Below are positions 18,730-25,706 of a stretch of DNA of 33,770 nucleotides, piece by piece (position 1 is the stretch's first letter; each line of letters begins with the position of its first letter). The stretch spans positions 1 through 33,770 of the forward strand of contig NYZB01000220.1 of the NCBI GenBank assembly GCA_002687015.1, written 5' to 3'. Both the position numbers and the translations under genes were made by a program. The notes under the pieces were generated by a model that was given only the letters and a program-made list of their open reading frames with translations, searched no databases and had not been told where the DNA came from. The stretch is from Deltaproteobacteria bacterium. Lineage in GTDB: Bacteria > Myxococcota_A > UBA9160 > UBA6930.

Positions 18730-18758
18730 GACACTACAATCAACTGCTGATAGGGTGC
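18730..18758 (+). promoter_or_regulatory. ribBA promoter with overlapping dyad
   Basis: TTGACA (18730-18735) is followed after exactly 17 nt by TAGGGT (18753-18758). The start site would fall near 18765, leaving a leader of about 75 nt. TTGACAC also occurs 14 nt upstream (18716-18722), forming a direct repeat. The dyad TGATTG-N6-CAATCA (18727-18744) overlaps the -35 box and could be a repressor site. I looked for an FMN riboswitch in the leader and see none of its conserved blocks. Confidence 0.65.
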
Positions 18759-18839
18759 TCAGCACGTGCCCCCCCTGCACACCCAGGCGAATGCCGCGCG
18801 CCCGACGGAACTGCCTCCGAGTCCGTACGGAGATCCCAG

Positions 18840-20141
18840 ATGAGCGACCCGCGACCCGGACCCGAGCCTGGCGAGAGCGACGCCGCCGCCGAGCCGACCC
18901 CGTTGCATCGCAGTCCCGATCACGACGTGGTCGTGTCGGTGAGCGAGGCCCTCGACGAGATTCGCGCCGGCCGGATGGTCATCCTGGTCGACGACGAAGA
19001 TCGCGAGAACGAGGGGGATCTGTGCATGGCGGCCGACGCCGTCACCCCCGAGGCGATCAACTTCATGGCGAAGTACGGCAGGGGCCTGATCTGCCTGCCC
19101 ATGACCGAGAGCCAGCTCGACCGGCTGAACCTCTCGATGATGGTCCCGGACGCCGAGAACAACTCCGGGTTCGGAACCGCCTTCACCGTGTCGATCGAGG
19201 CCCGCGAAGGGGTCTCCACCGGCATCTCGGCCCACGACCGGGCCCACACCATCCTGACCGCGATCGCCGAGGACGCCCGGCCGCGGGACATCGTACGCCC
19301 CGGCCACGTCTTCCCCCTGCGGGCCCGGGAGGGCGGAGTGCTTCGCCGCACCGGCCAGACCGAGGGCTCGGTGGACCTGGCGCGCCTGGCGGGTCGCAAG
19401 CCGGCCGGCGTGATCTGCGAGATCATGAACGACGACGGCACGATGGCCCGCATGCCGGACCTGGTGGAGTTCGCGCGCCACCACAAGCTCAAGATCGTCA
19501 GTGTCGCAGACCTGATCGAGTACCGGTTGCGCCACGAGCGCCTGGTCCGCGGCGCGGGCGAATGCGGGCTGCCGACCCGCAGCGGCGGCGAGTTCCGGGC
19601 CGTCGTCTACGAGAACGACATCGACCACATCGACCACATCGCGCTGGTCAAGGGGGAGATCCTCCCCGACCAGGAGATCCTGGTGCGGGTGCACAGCGAG
19701 TGCCTGACGGGCGACGCCTTCGGCTCCCTGCGCTGCGACTGCGGCGAGCAGCTCGAGGCGGCGATGAAGATGATCGAGAACGAGGGCCGGGGCGTGATCC
19801 TGTACATGCGCCAGGAAGGCCGCGGGATCGGCCTCAAGAACAAGATCAAGGCCTACGGCCTGCAGGATTCCGACGGCCTCGACACCGTCCAGGCCAACGA
19901 GCGACTGGGCTTCGCCGCCGACCTCCGCGACTACGGCGTCGGCGCCCAGATCCTTCACGACCTGGGGGTGCGCAAGATGCGCATCATCACCAACAACCCG
20001 GGCAAGCGGGCTGGGATCGAGGGCTACCGGCTCGAGATCGTCGAACGGGTGCCCCTCGAGATCGAGCCCAACGAGAGGAACTTCGAGTACCTCCGCACCA
20101 AGAAAGAGAAGCTCGGTCACGTCCTGCACCTGATGAGCTAG
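18840..20141 (+). CDS. ribBA: Bifunctional DHBP synthase / GTP cyclohydrolase II
   Basis: Makes both precursors of riboflavin: 3,4-dihydroxy-2-butanone 4-phosphate from ribulose 5-phosphate, and the pyrimidine from GTP. The N-terminal RibB half (about 20-220) has [27 protein letters not shown] and [12 protein letters not shown]. The RibA half has the zinc-binding [19 protein letters not shown], the RQEGRGIGL motif and [11 protein letters not shown]. At 433 residues both halves are complete and the key residues are intact. GGAGA lies 7 nt before the ATG. The moxR gene follows after 11 nt, so ribBA probably heads that operon; no other riboflavin gene (ribD, ribE, ribH) is nearby. Confidence 0.95.
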   Translation: MSDPRPGPEPGESDAAAEPTPLHRSPDHDVVVSVSEALDEIRAGRMVILVDDEDRENEGDLCMAADAVTPEAINFMAKYGRGLICLPMTESQLDRLNLSMMVPDAENNSGFGTAFTVSIEAREGVSTGISAHDRAHTILTAIAEDARPRDIVRPGHVFPLRAREGGVLRRTGQTEGSVDLARLAGRKPAGVICEIMNDDGTMARMPDLVEFARHHKLKIVSVADLIEYRLRHERLVRGAGECGLPTRSGGEFRAVVYENDIDHIDHIALVKGEILPDQEILVRVHSECLTGDAFGSLRCDCGEQLEAAMKMIENEGRGVILYMRQEGRGIGLKNKIKAYGLQDSDGLDTVQANERLGFAADLRDYGVGAQILHDLGVRKMRIITNNPGKRAGIEGYRLEIVERVPLEIEPNERNFEYLRTKKEKLGHVLHLMS

Positions 20142-20152
20142 AGAGGAACTTC

Positions 20153-21154
20153 ATGTTCGAGTCCCCCGAAGCCGTGATCGAGCAGCTCGACCAGCAGGGC
20201 TACATCTGCGACAAGAACATCGCGACCGTGGTCTTCCTGGCCATGAAGCTCGAGAAGCCGATCCTGGTCGAGGGCCCCGCTGGCGTGGGCAAGACCGAGC
20301 TCGCCAAGGTGGTCTCGGCCGCCTCCGGCCGGCCCATGATCCGCTTGCAGTGCTACGAGGGGCTCGACGAGGCCAAGGCCCTCTACGAGTGGGAGTACTC
20401 GAAGCAGCTCCTCTACACGCAGATCCTGAAGGAGAAGTTCGCCGAGGCCATGGCCGGCACCACCACGGTGGCCGGGGCCGCCGACCGGGTCGGCCAGGAG
20501 GACAGCGTCTTCTTCTCCGAACGATTCATCGTGCCCCGCCCGCTGCTCCGGGCAATCCAGGCCGATGATCCCTCGCTTCTGCTGATCGACGAGGTGGACA
20601 AGTCCGACCCCGAGTTCGAGGCCTTCCTGCTCGAGGTGCTTTCCGACTTCCAGGTGACGGTGCCCGAGATCGGGACCCTCGACGCCCGCCACAAGCCGAT
20701 CGTGTTCCTGACCTCGAACGATGCCCGCGAGATGAGCGACGCCCTGAAGCGCCGCTGCCTGCATCTCTACATCGACTTCCCGAACGAGGAGCTCGAGGTG
20801 CGGATCCTCGACAAGAAGGTCGACGGCATCGAGCAACGCCTGGCGGAGGAGCTGGTGGGCGTGATGCAGCGCCTGCGCAAGCTCGACCTGAAGAAGACCC
20901 CCTCGATCAGCGAGACCCTCGACTGGGCGCGGGCGCTCCTGGCCCTGAACGCCCAGGACCTCGACGAGGCCCTGGTGCGCGACACCCTGAACGTCATCCT
21001 CAAATACGAGGGCGACATCAAGAAGGCCCAGAGCGAGCTCGGGCGGCTGATCACGCGCAAGGCGGAAGAGGGCCAGGCCGAGGGCGGCGCCCCGGCCAAG
21101 GCCGAGGAGAAGCCCGCCGCGGGAACCCCGGCGAAGAAGGGCGTCCTCCACTAG
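20153..21154 (+). CDS. MoxR-family AAA+ ATPase
   Basis: AAA+ ATPase of the MoxR group, which act as chaperones for activating metal or cofactor enzymes together with a VWA protein. Walker A is GPAGVGKT (residues 41-48) and Walker B is LLLIDEVD (D146, E147). Sensor 1 is FLTSND, and an arginine-finger region KRRCLHLYIDFP follows. The 333 residues end in a low-complexity Ala/Pro/Lys tail. The VWA gene follows after 18 nt and its product is the expected partner. The sequence resembles CoxD-type ATPases of aerobic CO dehydrogenase clusters, but no CO dehydrogenase subunits are in the window, so the client is unknown. Placement behind ribBA suggests a flavin-related client, which is only a guess. 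Confidence 0.9.
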   Translation: MFESPEAVIEQLDQQGYICDKNIATVVFLAMKLEKPILVEGPAGVGKTELAKVVSAASGRPMIRLQCYEGLDEAKALYEWEYSKQLLYTQILKEKFAEAMAGTTTVAGAADRVGQEDSVFFSERFIVPRPLLRAIQADDPSLLLIDEVDKSDPEFEAFLLEVLSDFQVTVPEIGTLDARHKPIVFLTSNDAREMSDALKRRCLHLYIDFPNEELEVRILDKKVDGIEQRLAEELVGVMQRLRKLDLKKTPSISETLDWARALLALNAQDLDEALVRDTLNVILKYEGDIKKAQSELGRLITRKAEEGQAEGGAPAKAEEKPAAGTPAKKGVLH

Positions 21155-21172
21155 CACCCGAGGGGCCAGGCC

Positions 21173-22597
21173 GTGCAGCAGAAGATCGTCGAGTTCACGA
21201 ACCTGCTCCGCAAGAGCGGGGTGCGGGTCTCCGTGGCCGAGTCCATCGACGCCTTCATGGCGCTCGACGAGCTATCGCTCTCGGACCGGGAGATCTTCAA
21301 GGACGCGCTTCGCACCACGATGGTCAAGCGCTCCGAGGACATCGCGACCTACGACCAGCTCTTCGACCTCTACTGGTCCGCCTTCTACGACGGCCTGAAG
21401 AACTCCTTCGAGCAGGCCGCCGGCGACATGGAGGGTGAGTTCGACCTCGAGCAGATGATGAAGGCCATCCAGGAGGGCCTCCAGAACATGGAGGGGGACC
21501 CGGGCGAGCTGGACCTCTCCGAGCTCGCCAAGGCCCTGCTCAGCCAGGACATGGACAAGCTCGAGCAGCTGATCCGGGAGGCCGCCGAGGCCGCCGGGAC
21601 CGAGCGCATCGAGAACATGCTGCAGCTGGGCTTCTTCACCCGGCGCACCATGGAGCAGATGGACGCCGAGGGAGCGGGCGACCAGCTCCGCGACCTGGCC
21701 CAGCAGCTGCGCGAGTCCGGCATGTCCGACGCCCAGGCGGACGCCCTGCTCGAGCTGATCGACAAGTTCCTGGAGGCCCTGCGCAAGTCGGTCCGCAACT
21801 ACACCGAGCGGGAGCTCCAGCAGCAGAACTTCGACTACATGGAGAAGTTCCGCCGCGAGAGCCTGCTCGAGAAGAGCTTCTACAACCTGACGGAGGACGA
21901 GATCAAGAAGATGCGCGAGGTGGTGGTCCGCCTGGCCCAGCGCATCAAGAACGTGCTCTCGATCCGCAAGCGCCGGCTGAAGCGGGGCAAGCTCGACCTC
22001 CACACCATGCTGCGCCGGAACATGGCCCACGGCGGCGTGCCCTTCGACCTGATCTTCAAGCAGCGCCGCAAGGAGCGGCCGAAGCTGGTGATCCTCTGCG
22101 ACGTCTCCAGCTCGGTGGCCAACGTCTCCCGCTTCATGATGCAGTTCATGTACAGCTTGCAGGAGTGCTTCACGAAGATCCGCGCCTTCGTCTTCGTCTC
22201 GGAGCTGGGCGAGGTGACCCAGGTCTTCAAGGACAAGGACATCAACGACGCGATCGAGAAGGCGCTGGACGGCGGGGACGTGATCAACGTCTACACCCGC
22301 TCCAACTTCGGCTTCGCCTTCCACCACTTCTGGCAGAACTTCTTGTCCTCGGTCGACAACAAGACCACGGTCCTGATCCTGGGCGACGCCCGGAACAACT
22401 ACAACGATCCCCGCGCCTGGTGCCTGCGCGACCTCCACAACAAGGCCAAGGACGTCGTGTGGCTGAACCCCGAGAGCCCCTCGGCCTGGGGCTTCGGCGA
22501 CAGCGTGATGGACAAGTACCTCCCCTACACGGACGTCGCCGAGGAGTGCCGCAACCTCAAGCAGCTCTCCCGGGTCGTGGACCGCCTGGTCCTCTAG
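21173..22597 (+). CDS. CoxE-like VWA domain protein
   Basis: A 474-residue protein with a helical N-terminal part (about 1-290) and a C-terminal von Willebrand factor A domain. The MIDAS motif is DVSSS (D310, S312, S314) in LVILCDVSSSVANVS; the later D of ILGDARNNY completes the metal site. CoxE-like proteins work with MoxR/CoxD ATPases, the VWA domain presenting the client. The N-terminal region is rich in acidic and Gln residues with predicted long helices. The start is GTG with GAGGGG upstream. The short gap after moxR supports a two-gene unit; a similar pair occurs in many deltaproteobacteria outside CO dehydrogenase loci. Confidence 0.88.
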   Translation: MQQKIVEFTNLLRKSGVRVSVAESIDAFMALDELSLSDREIFKDALRTTMVKRSEDIATYDQLFDLYWSAFYDGLKNSFEQAAGDMEGEFDLEQMMKAIQEGLQNMEGDPGELDLSELAKALLSQDMDKLEQLIREAAEAAGTERIENMLQLGFFTRRTMEQMDAEGAGDQLRDLAQQLRESGMSDAQADALLELIDKFLEALRKSVRNYTERELQQQNFDYMEKFRRESLLEKSFYNLTEDEIKKMREVVVRLAQRIKNVLSIRKRRLKRGKLDLHTMLRRNMAHGGVPFDLIFKQRRKERPKLVILCDVSSSVANVSRFMMQFMYSLQECFTKIRAFVFVSELGEVTQVFKDKDINDAIEKALDGGDVINVYTRSNFGFAFHHFWQNFLSSVDNKTTVLILGDARNNYNDPRAWCLRDLHNKAKDVVWLNPESPSAWGFGDSVMDKYLPYTDVAEECRNLKQLSRVVDRLVL

Positions 22598-22605
22598 CGC
22601 GTCCG

Positions 22606-23772
22606 ATGAGGGGGCTCCTCTGGACCGGCGTCGCGCTCGTCGTCCTCGCGGGCCTTGCGTCCTGGGTGCTGCCGGGCCAGGTGGACCGCCGACTCAACCA
22701 GGTCGAGCGCGCGGGCCCCGACACCGCGAGTCCCGCCGCGCAGGAGGCACTGGCCAGGGCCCGGGTCGTCGATCTCCACGCGGACCCCCTGCTCTGGGAC
22801 CGCGACCTGCTCGAACGCCTCTCCCACGGCCAGGTCGACCTTCCCCGGCTCCTCGAAGGACACGTCGCGATCCAGGTCTTTGGCCTCGTGACCCAGTCCC
22901 CGAGCAGTCAGAACTTCGAACGCACCCCGGCGGAGGATCCGGACACGGTCACGCTGCTGGCCGTGCTCCAGCGCTGGCCCCTCGCCACCTGGCGCAGCCG
23001 CTTCGCCCGCGCCGTCCATCAAGCCGGGAAGCTCCACGACGCCGCGGAGCGCTCGGAGGGTCGGCTGACGGTGATCCGAACCCGCGCCGACCTCGAGGAG
23101 CTGCTGGCCGCGCGGGCCGCGGGCGAGCGCCGTGTGGGCGGGCTGCTCGGGCTCGAGGGCATGCACGCCCTGGATGGCGAGCTCGGCAACGTGGATCGGC
23201 TCTTCGAGGCCGGTCTCCGCATGATGGCGCCCACCCACTTCTTCGACAATCGGATCGGCGGGTCCTCGGCCGGCGTGGCCAAGCACGGCCTCACCGAACT
23301 CGGGCGGCAGGCCATCGGGCGTCTCCAGGAGCTGGGCATCGTCGTCGACGTGGCCCACGCCTCTCCCCGGACGATCGACGACCTGCTGGGCCTCGCGACC
23401 GCACCGCTGCTCGCCAGCCACACAGGCGTGAAGGCGACCTGCCCCGGGCCCCGCAACCTCTCCGACGACCAGATCCGGGGCATCGCCTCGACGGGAGGCG
23501 TGGTCGGGATCGGCTACTTCGAGGGCGCGGTGTGCGGCACGGAGCCAGCCGCCATCGCCGCGGCCATGGCTCACGTTCGCCGGCTCGTCGGCTCGGCCCA
23601 CGTGGCCCTCGGGTCGGACTTCGACGGCGCGGTGACGACGGCCTTCGACACGACCGGGCTCGCGCTGCTCGTCGATGCCCTGCGCGCCGAGGGCTTCGAC
23701 GGGGACGAGATCCAGGCGGCGCTCGGTGGCAACGCCCTGCGGGTCTTCCGGTCCGTCCTTCCCGCGGAGTGA
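22606..23772 (+). CDS. Membrane (renal-type) dipeptidase, peptidase M19
   Basis: Binuclear-zinc dipeptidase. The 388-residue protein begins with a hydrophobic signal or anchor segment (residues 2-23), so it acts in the periplasm or on the membrane. All expected metal ligands are seen: H58 and D60 (DLHADP), E184 (GLEGMH), H251 (VAHAS), H272 (LASHTG) and D338 (GSDFDG). TCPGPRNLSDDQIRGIA is a family hallmark. The ATG lies 8 nt after the VWA stop, so it may be the last gene of the ribBA operon. Beyond the general dipeptidase role (recycling of peptides, D-amino-acid-containing dipeptides in some relatives) the substrate cannot be assigned. An intrinsic terminator follows 70 nt after the stop. Confidence 0.92.
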   Translation: MRGLLWTGVALVVLAGLASWVLPGQVDRRLNQVERAGPDTASPAAQEALARARVVDLHADPLLWDRDLLERLSHGQVDLPRLLEGHVAIQVFGLVTQSPSSQNFERTPAEDPDTVTLLAVLQRWPLATWRSRFARAVHQAGKLHDAAERSEGRLTVIRTRADLEELLAARAAGERRVGGLLGLEGMHALDGELGNVDRLFEAGLRMMAPTHFFDNRIGGSSAGVAKHGLTELGRQAIGRLQELGIVVDVAHASPRTIDDLLGLATAPLLASHTGVKATCPGPRNLSDDQIRGIASTGGVVGIGYFEGAVCGTEPAAIAAAMAHVRRLVGSAHVALGSDFDGAVTTAFDTTGLALLVDALRAEGFDGDEIQAALGGNALRVFRSVLPAE

Positions 23773-23835
23773 CGGCGCGCCCGGGCCCGGCGCGGCGGCC
23801 ACCCGCGGACCCCGTCGCTGGACCGGCCCCCTGCG

Positions 23836-23978
23836 AAAAGAGAAACCCCGCCAGCAGCGGCTGGCGGGGTTTCGTTCAGGGCGGAGGGGCGGTGGACAAA
23901 TGATGGGGGGTGAGAGGTTGGACATTTCGGAGAGAAATGCCTTATCCACCGCCACTCCATGAACCTGTGGAGTTGGTG
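23836..23978 (-). ncRNA. Putative minus-strand small RNA, about 143 nt
   Basis: The dipeptidase-miaB gap has all the parts of an sRNA gene on the minus strand. A promoter (TTGACA-18-CATACT) points leftward from 24014. A perfect 14-bp intrinsic hairpin at 23842-23873 is followed, on the minus strand only, by TCTTTT. Between them, GGCGGUGGAUAA pairs with UUGUCCACCGCC (23942-23953 with 23888-23899), and GGCAUUUC pairs with GAAAUGUC (23921-23941). Each of these stems contains a G-U pair that would be an A-C mismatch in plus-strand RNA, which points to the minus strand. A 5' hairpin ACUCCA/UGGAGU is also seen. A C-rich unpaired stretch (CCUCUCACCCCCC) could pair with Shine-Dalgarno sequences. It matches no RNA family I recognise (not SRP, RNase P or tmRNA). 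Confidence 0.55.
23842..23873 (-). terminator. Strong intrinsic terminator, better on the minus strand
   Basis: A perfect 14-bp stem (GAAACCCCGCCAGC at 23842-23855, its complement at 23860-23873) with a 4-nt loop. On the minus strand it is followed by TCTTTT; on the plus strand only by GTTC. It can therefore end the putative sRNA and may also slow transcription leaving the dipeptidase gene. Confidence 0.8.
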
Positions 23979-23984
23979 AATCGC

Positions 23985-24014
23985 AGTATGTTCCAGCCTC
24001 CCCCGCGTTGTCAA
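23985..24014 (-). promoter_or_regulatory. Minus-strand promoter for the putative sRNA
   Basis: Read on the minus strand: TTGACA (24014-24009), an 18-nt spacer, then CATACT (23990-23985). The -35 is a perfect consensus match and the -10 matches 4 of 6. Transcription would begin near 23978. No minus-strand gene lies between here and the terminator at 23842. Confidence 0.6.
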
Positions 24015-24076
24015 ACAGGATTTCATCACGACGGGCCGGAAGCGGAGAAAGGCCTCCCATCACGGCCCCTTGCAAG

Positions 24077-24105
24077 CGAAACCGAATCCATGGGTTTCGG
24101 TTTCG
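24077..24105. terminator. 10-bp hairpin upstream of miaB
   Basis: CGAAACCGAA (24077-24086) and TTCGGTTTCG (24096-24105) form a perfect 10-bp stem; the 9-nt loop is nearly self-complementary (CCATGG). The following TCTTCAATT is only weakly U-rich. It sits just before the miaB promoter and may insulate it, but an operator role is also possible. Confidence 0.45.
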
Positions 24106-24123
24106 TCTTCAATTCCGCGAACT

Positions 24124-24153
24124 TTGACGGGTGCTCGACGGCTCGGGTAGGCT
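24124..24153 (+). promoter_or_regulatory. miaB promoter, probably giving a leaderless mRNA
   Basis: TTGACG (24124-24129), 18-nt spacer, TAGGCT (24148-24153). Transcription would start about 7 nt later, at or next to the GTG at 24161. No Shine-Dalgarno sequence precedes that GTG, in keeping with a leaderless message. Confidence 0.5.
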
Positions 24154-24160
24154 GCTCGCG

Positions 24161-25651
24161 GTGAGGCGGCGATTCCGGATCCGCACCTACGGGTGCCAGA
24201 TGAACGTCCACGACTCGGAGAAGGTCGCGAACCTCCTGCTGCACGCGGGCTGGGAGGAGGCGCCCAGCGAGGACGCGGCGGAGCTGCTGGTGATCAACAC
24301 CTGCTCCGTCCGCGCGAAGGCCGAGAACAAGCTCTACAGCGACCTGGGGGCCCTTCGGGCCTGGAAGAAGGCCGAGGCGGGCCGGCTGCTGGCCGTGGGG
24401 GGCTGCGTGGCCCAGCAGGAGGGGGACCCCCTGCTGCGCCGCTTCCCCCACCTCGATTTCGTGTTCGGCACCCACAACCTGCGCTGGGTGCCCGCAATGG
24501 CCGACGCCGCGGCCCGAGGCCACCGCGAGGCCCGGACCTCCCAGAGCGACTCGCCGGCGAGTGCCCTGGAGCGCTTCGACCTGCCCGAGCGCCATCCGGC
24601 CTACCGGAGCCAGACCCCGGGGCGGGCCTTCCTCACCGTGATGGAGGGCTGCGACATGTTCTGCAGCTTCTGCATCGTGCCCACGACCCGGGGCCGGGAG
24701 GTCAGCCGGCCTGCGCCGCGCGTCCTGGAGGAGGCCCGGGAGCTGGCGGACCGGGGCGTGTGTGAGCTCACGCTCCTGGGCCAGACCGTCAACGCCTACG
24801 GTCGCCACGACCTGCGGCGGGGTAGGGCGGAAGAGGCCGCGACCCTGGCCTTCGGCGAGCTCCTCGCGCGCCTGGCGGACATCCCCGGAATCGAGCGGAT
24901 CCGCTACACGAGTCCCCACCCCCTGTTCTTCGACGCGGCCCTCGTGCGCGCCCACGGCGAGCTGCCGGAGCTCTGTCCCCACGTCCATCTGCCCCTGCAG
25001 AGTGGCTCCGACGCGGTCCTGCGGGCGATGCGCCGCCGCTACGGCGCGGACGACTACCGGCGCTGGGCCGACCGGCTGCGCGAGGCCCGGCCGGACCTCG
25101 CGATCACGACCGACCTGATCGTGGGCTTCCCGGGCGAGACCGACGCCGACTTCCGGCTCACCCTGGAGCTCGTCCAGGAGATCGGCTTCGTGGACTCCTA
25201 CAGCTTCAAGTACTCGGCCCGCCCCGGCACCGCGGCCCACCAGCTCGATGCAAAGCCCGTCGACGGCACGACGGCCCAGGCGCGGCTCGAGGAGCTCCAG
25301 ACCCTACAGCGCAGCCTGACCCTGGCGGCCCACCGCAAGAGGGTCGGGGGGCAGACCGAGGTCCTGATCGAGGGCCCGAGCCGCCGCGACGGTGCCCTCG
25401 GCCCGCAGCTCCAGGGCCGCGACCCCTACCACCGGGTCGTGAACCTCTCGGGGGCCCATCTGCCCCCCCGGGGCCCGGGCGCCGCCGATGAGGGGCGCGG
25501 GATCGGAGAGATCGTCCGCGTCGAGATCGTCGAGGCCACCCCGCACTCCCTCATCGGGGAGCCTCTCGGCAGGGGGGCGGATCGGCACTCGGGGTTGAAG
25601 CACACGGGCCGAATGGCCGATGAAGAGGGCCGGAGAGAAGCTCTCCCGTGA
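24161..25651 (+). CDS. miaB: tRNA-2-methylthio-N6-dimethylallyladenosine synthase MiaB
   Basis: Radical-SAM methylthiotransferase that adds the 2-methylthio group to i6A37 of tRNA. The N-terminal UPF0004 domain has its three cluster cysteines in TYGCQMN, NTCSVR and GGCVAQQ. The radical-SAM motif is GCDMFCSFC, in the family spacing CxxxCxxC. The C-terminal TRAM domain covers GGQTEVLIEG to LIGEPL. I use GTG 24161, which starts MRRRFRIRTYGCQMN; an in-frame GTG at 24131 would lie within the promoter. The product is 496 residues, a little longer than usual because of a 25-residue polar tail after the TRAM domain. It heads a run of closely spaced signalling genes. It is the second tRNA-modification gene in the window, after mnmA. 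Confidence 0.94.
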   Translation: MRRRFRIRTYGCQMNVHDSEKVANLLLHAGWEEAPSEDAAELLVINTCSVRAKAENKLYSDLGALRAWKKAEAGRLLAVGGCVAQQEGDPLLRRFPHLDFVFGTHNLRWVPAMADAAARGHREARTSQSDSPASALERFDLPERHPAYRSQTPGRAFLTVMEGCDMFCSFCIVPTTRGREVSRPAPRVLEEARELADRGVCELTLLGQTVNAYGRHDLRRGRAEEAATLAFGELLARLADIPGIERIRYTSPHPLFFDAALVRAHGELPELCPHVHLPLQSGSDAVLRAMRRRYGADDYRRWADRLREARPDLAITTDLIVGFPGETDADFRLTLELVQEIGFVDSYSFKYSARPGTAAHQLDAKPVDGTTAQARLEELQTLQRSLTLAAHRKRVGGQTEVLIEGPSRRDGALGPQLQGRDPYHRVVNLSGAHLPPRGPGAADEGRGIGEIVRVEIVEATPHSLIGEPLGRGADRHSGLKHTGRMADEEGRREALP

Positions 25652-25706
25652 GGGGAGGAGGGCGCGCTCGGCTATGGGCCCAGGGCGCCGGACAGGGAGG
25701 GACCCT

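Noticed and set aside
18765-18839. FMN riboswitch ahead of ribBA
   Set aside because: The leader is only about 75 nt and lacks the conserved RFN element blocks.
23888-23972. Three DnaA-box-like 9-mers (TTGTCCACC, TTATCCACC, TGTGGAGTT), suggesting an origin
   Set aside because: None is a perfect box, two of them are the arms of the sRNA stem, no dnaA, dnaN or AT-rich unwinding region is nearby, and the gap is short.
22594-24075. Long open frame on the minus strand across the dipeptidase gene and gap
   Set aside because: It is the shadow of a GC-rich gene: the composition is Gly/Ala/Arg/Pro-rich, no family motif is seen, and the plus-strand frame holds a complete M19 dipeptidase.
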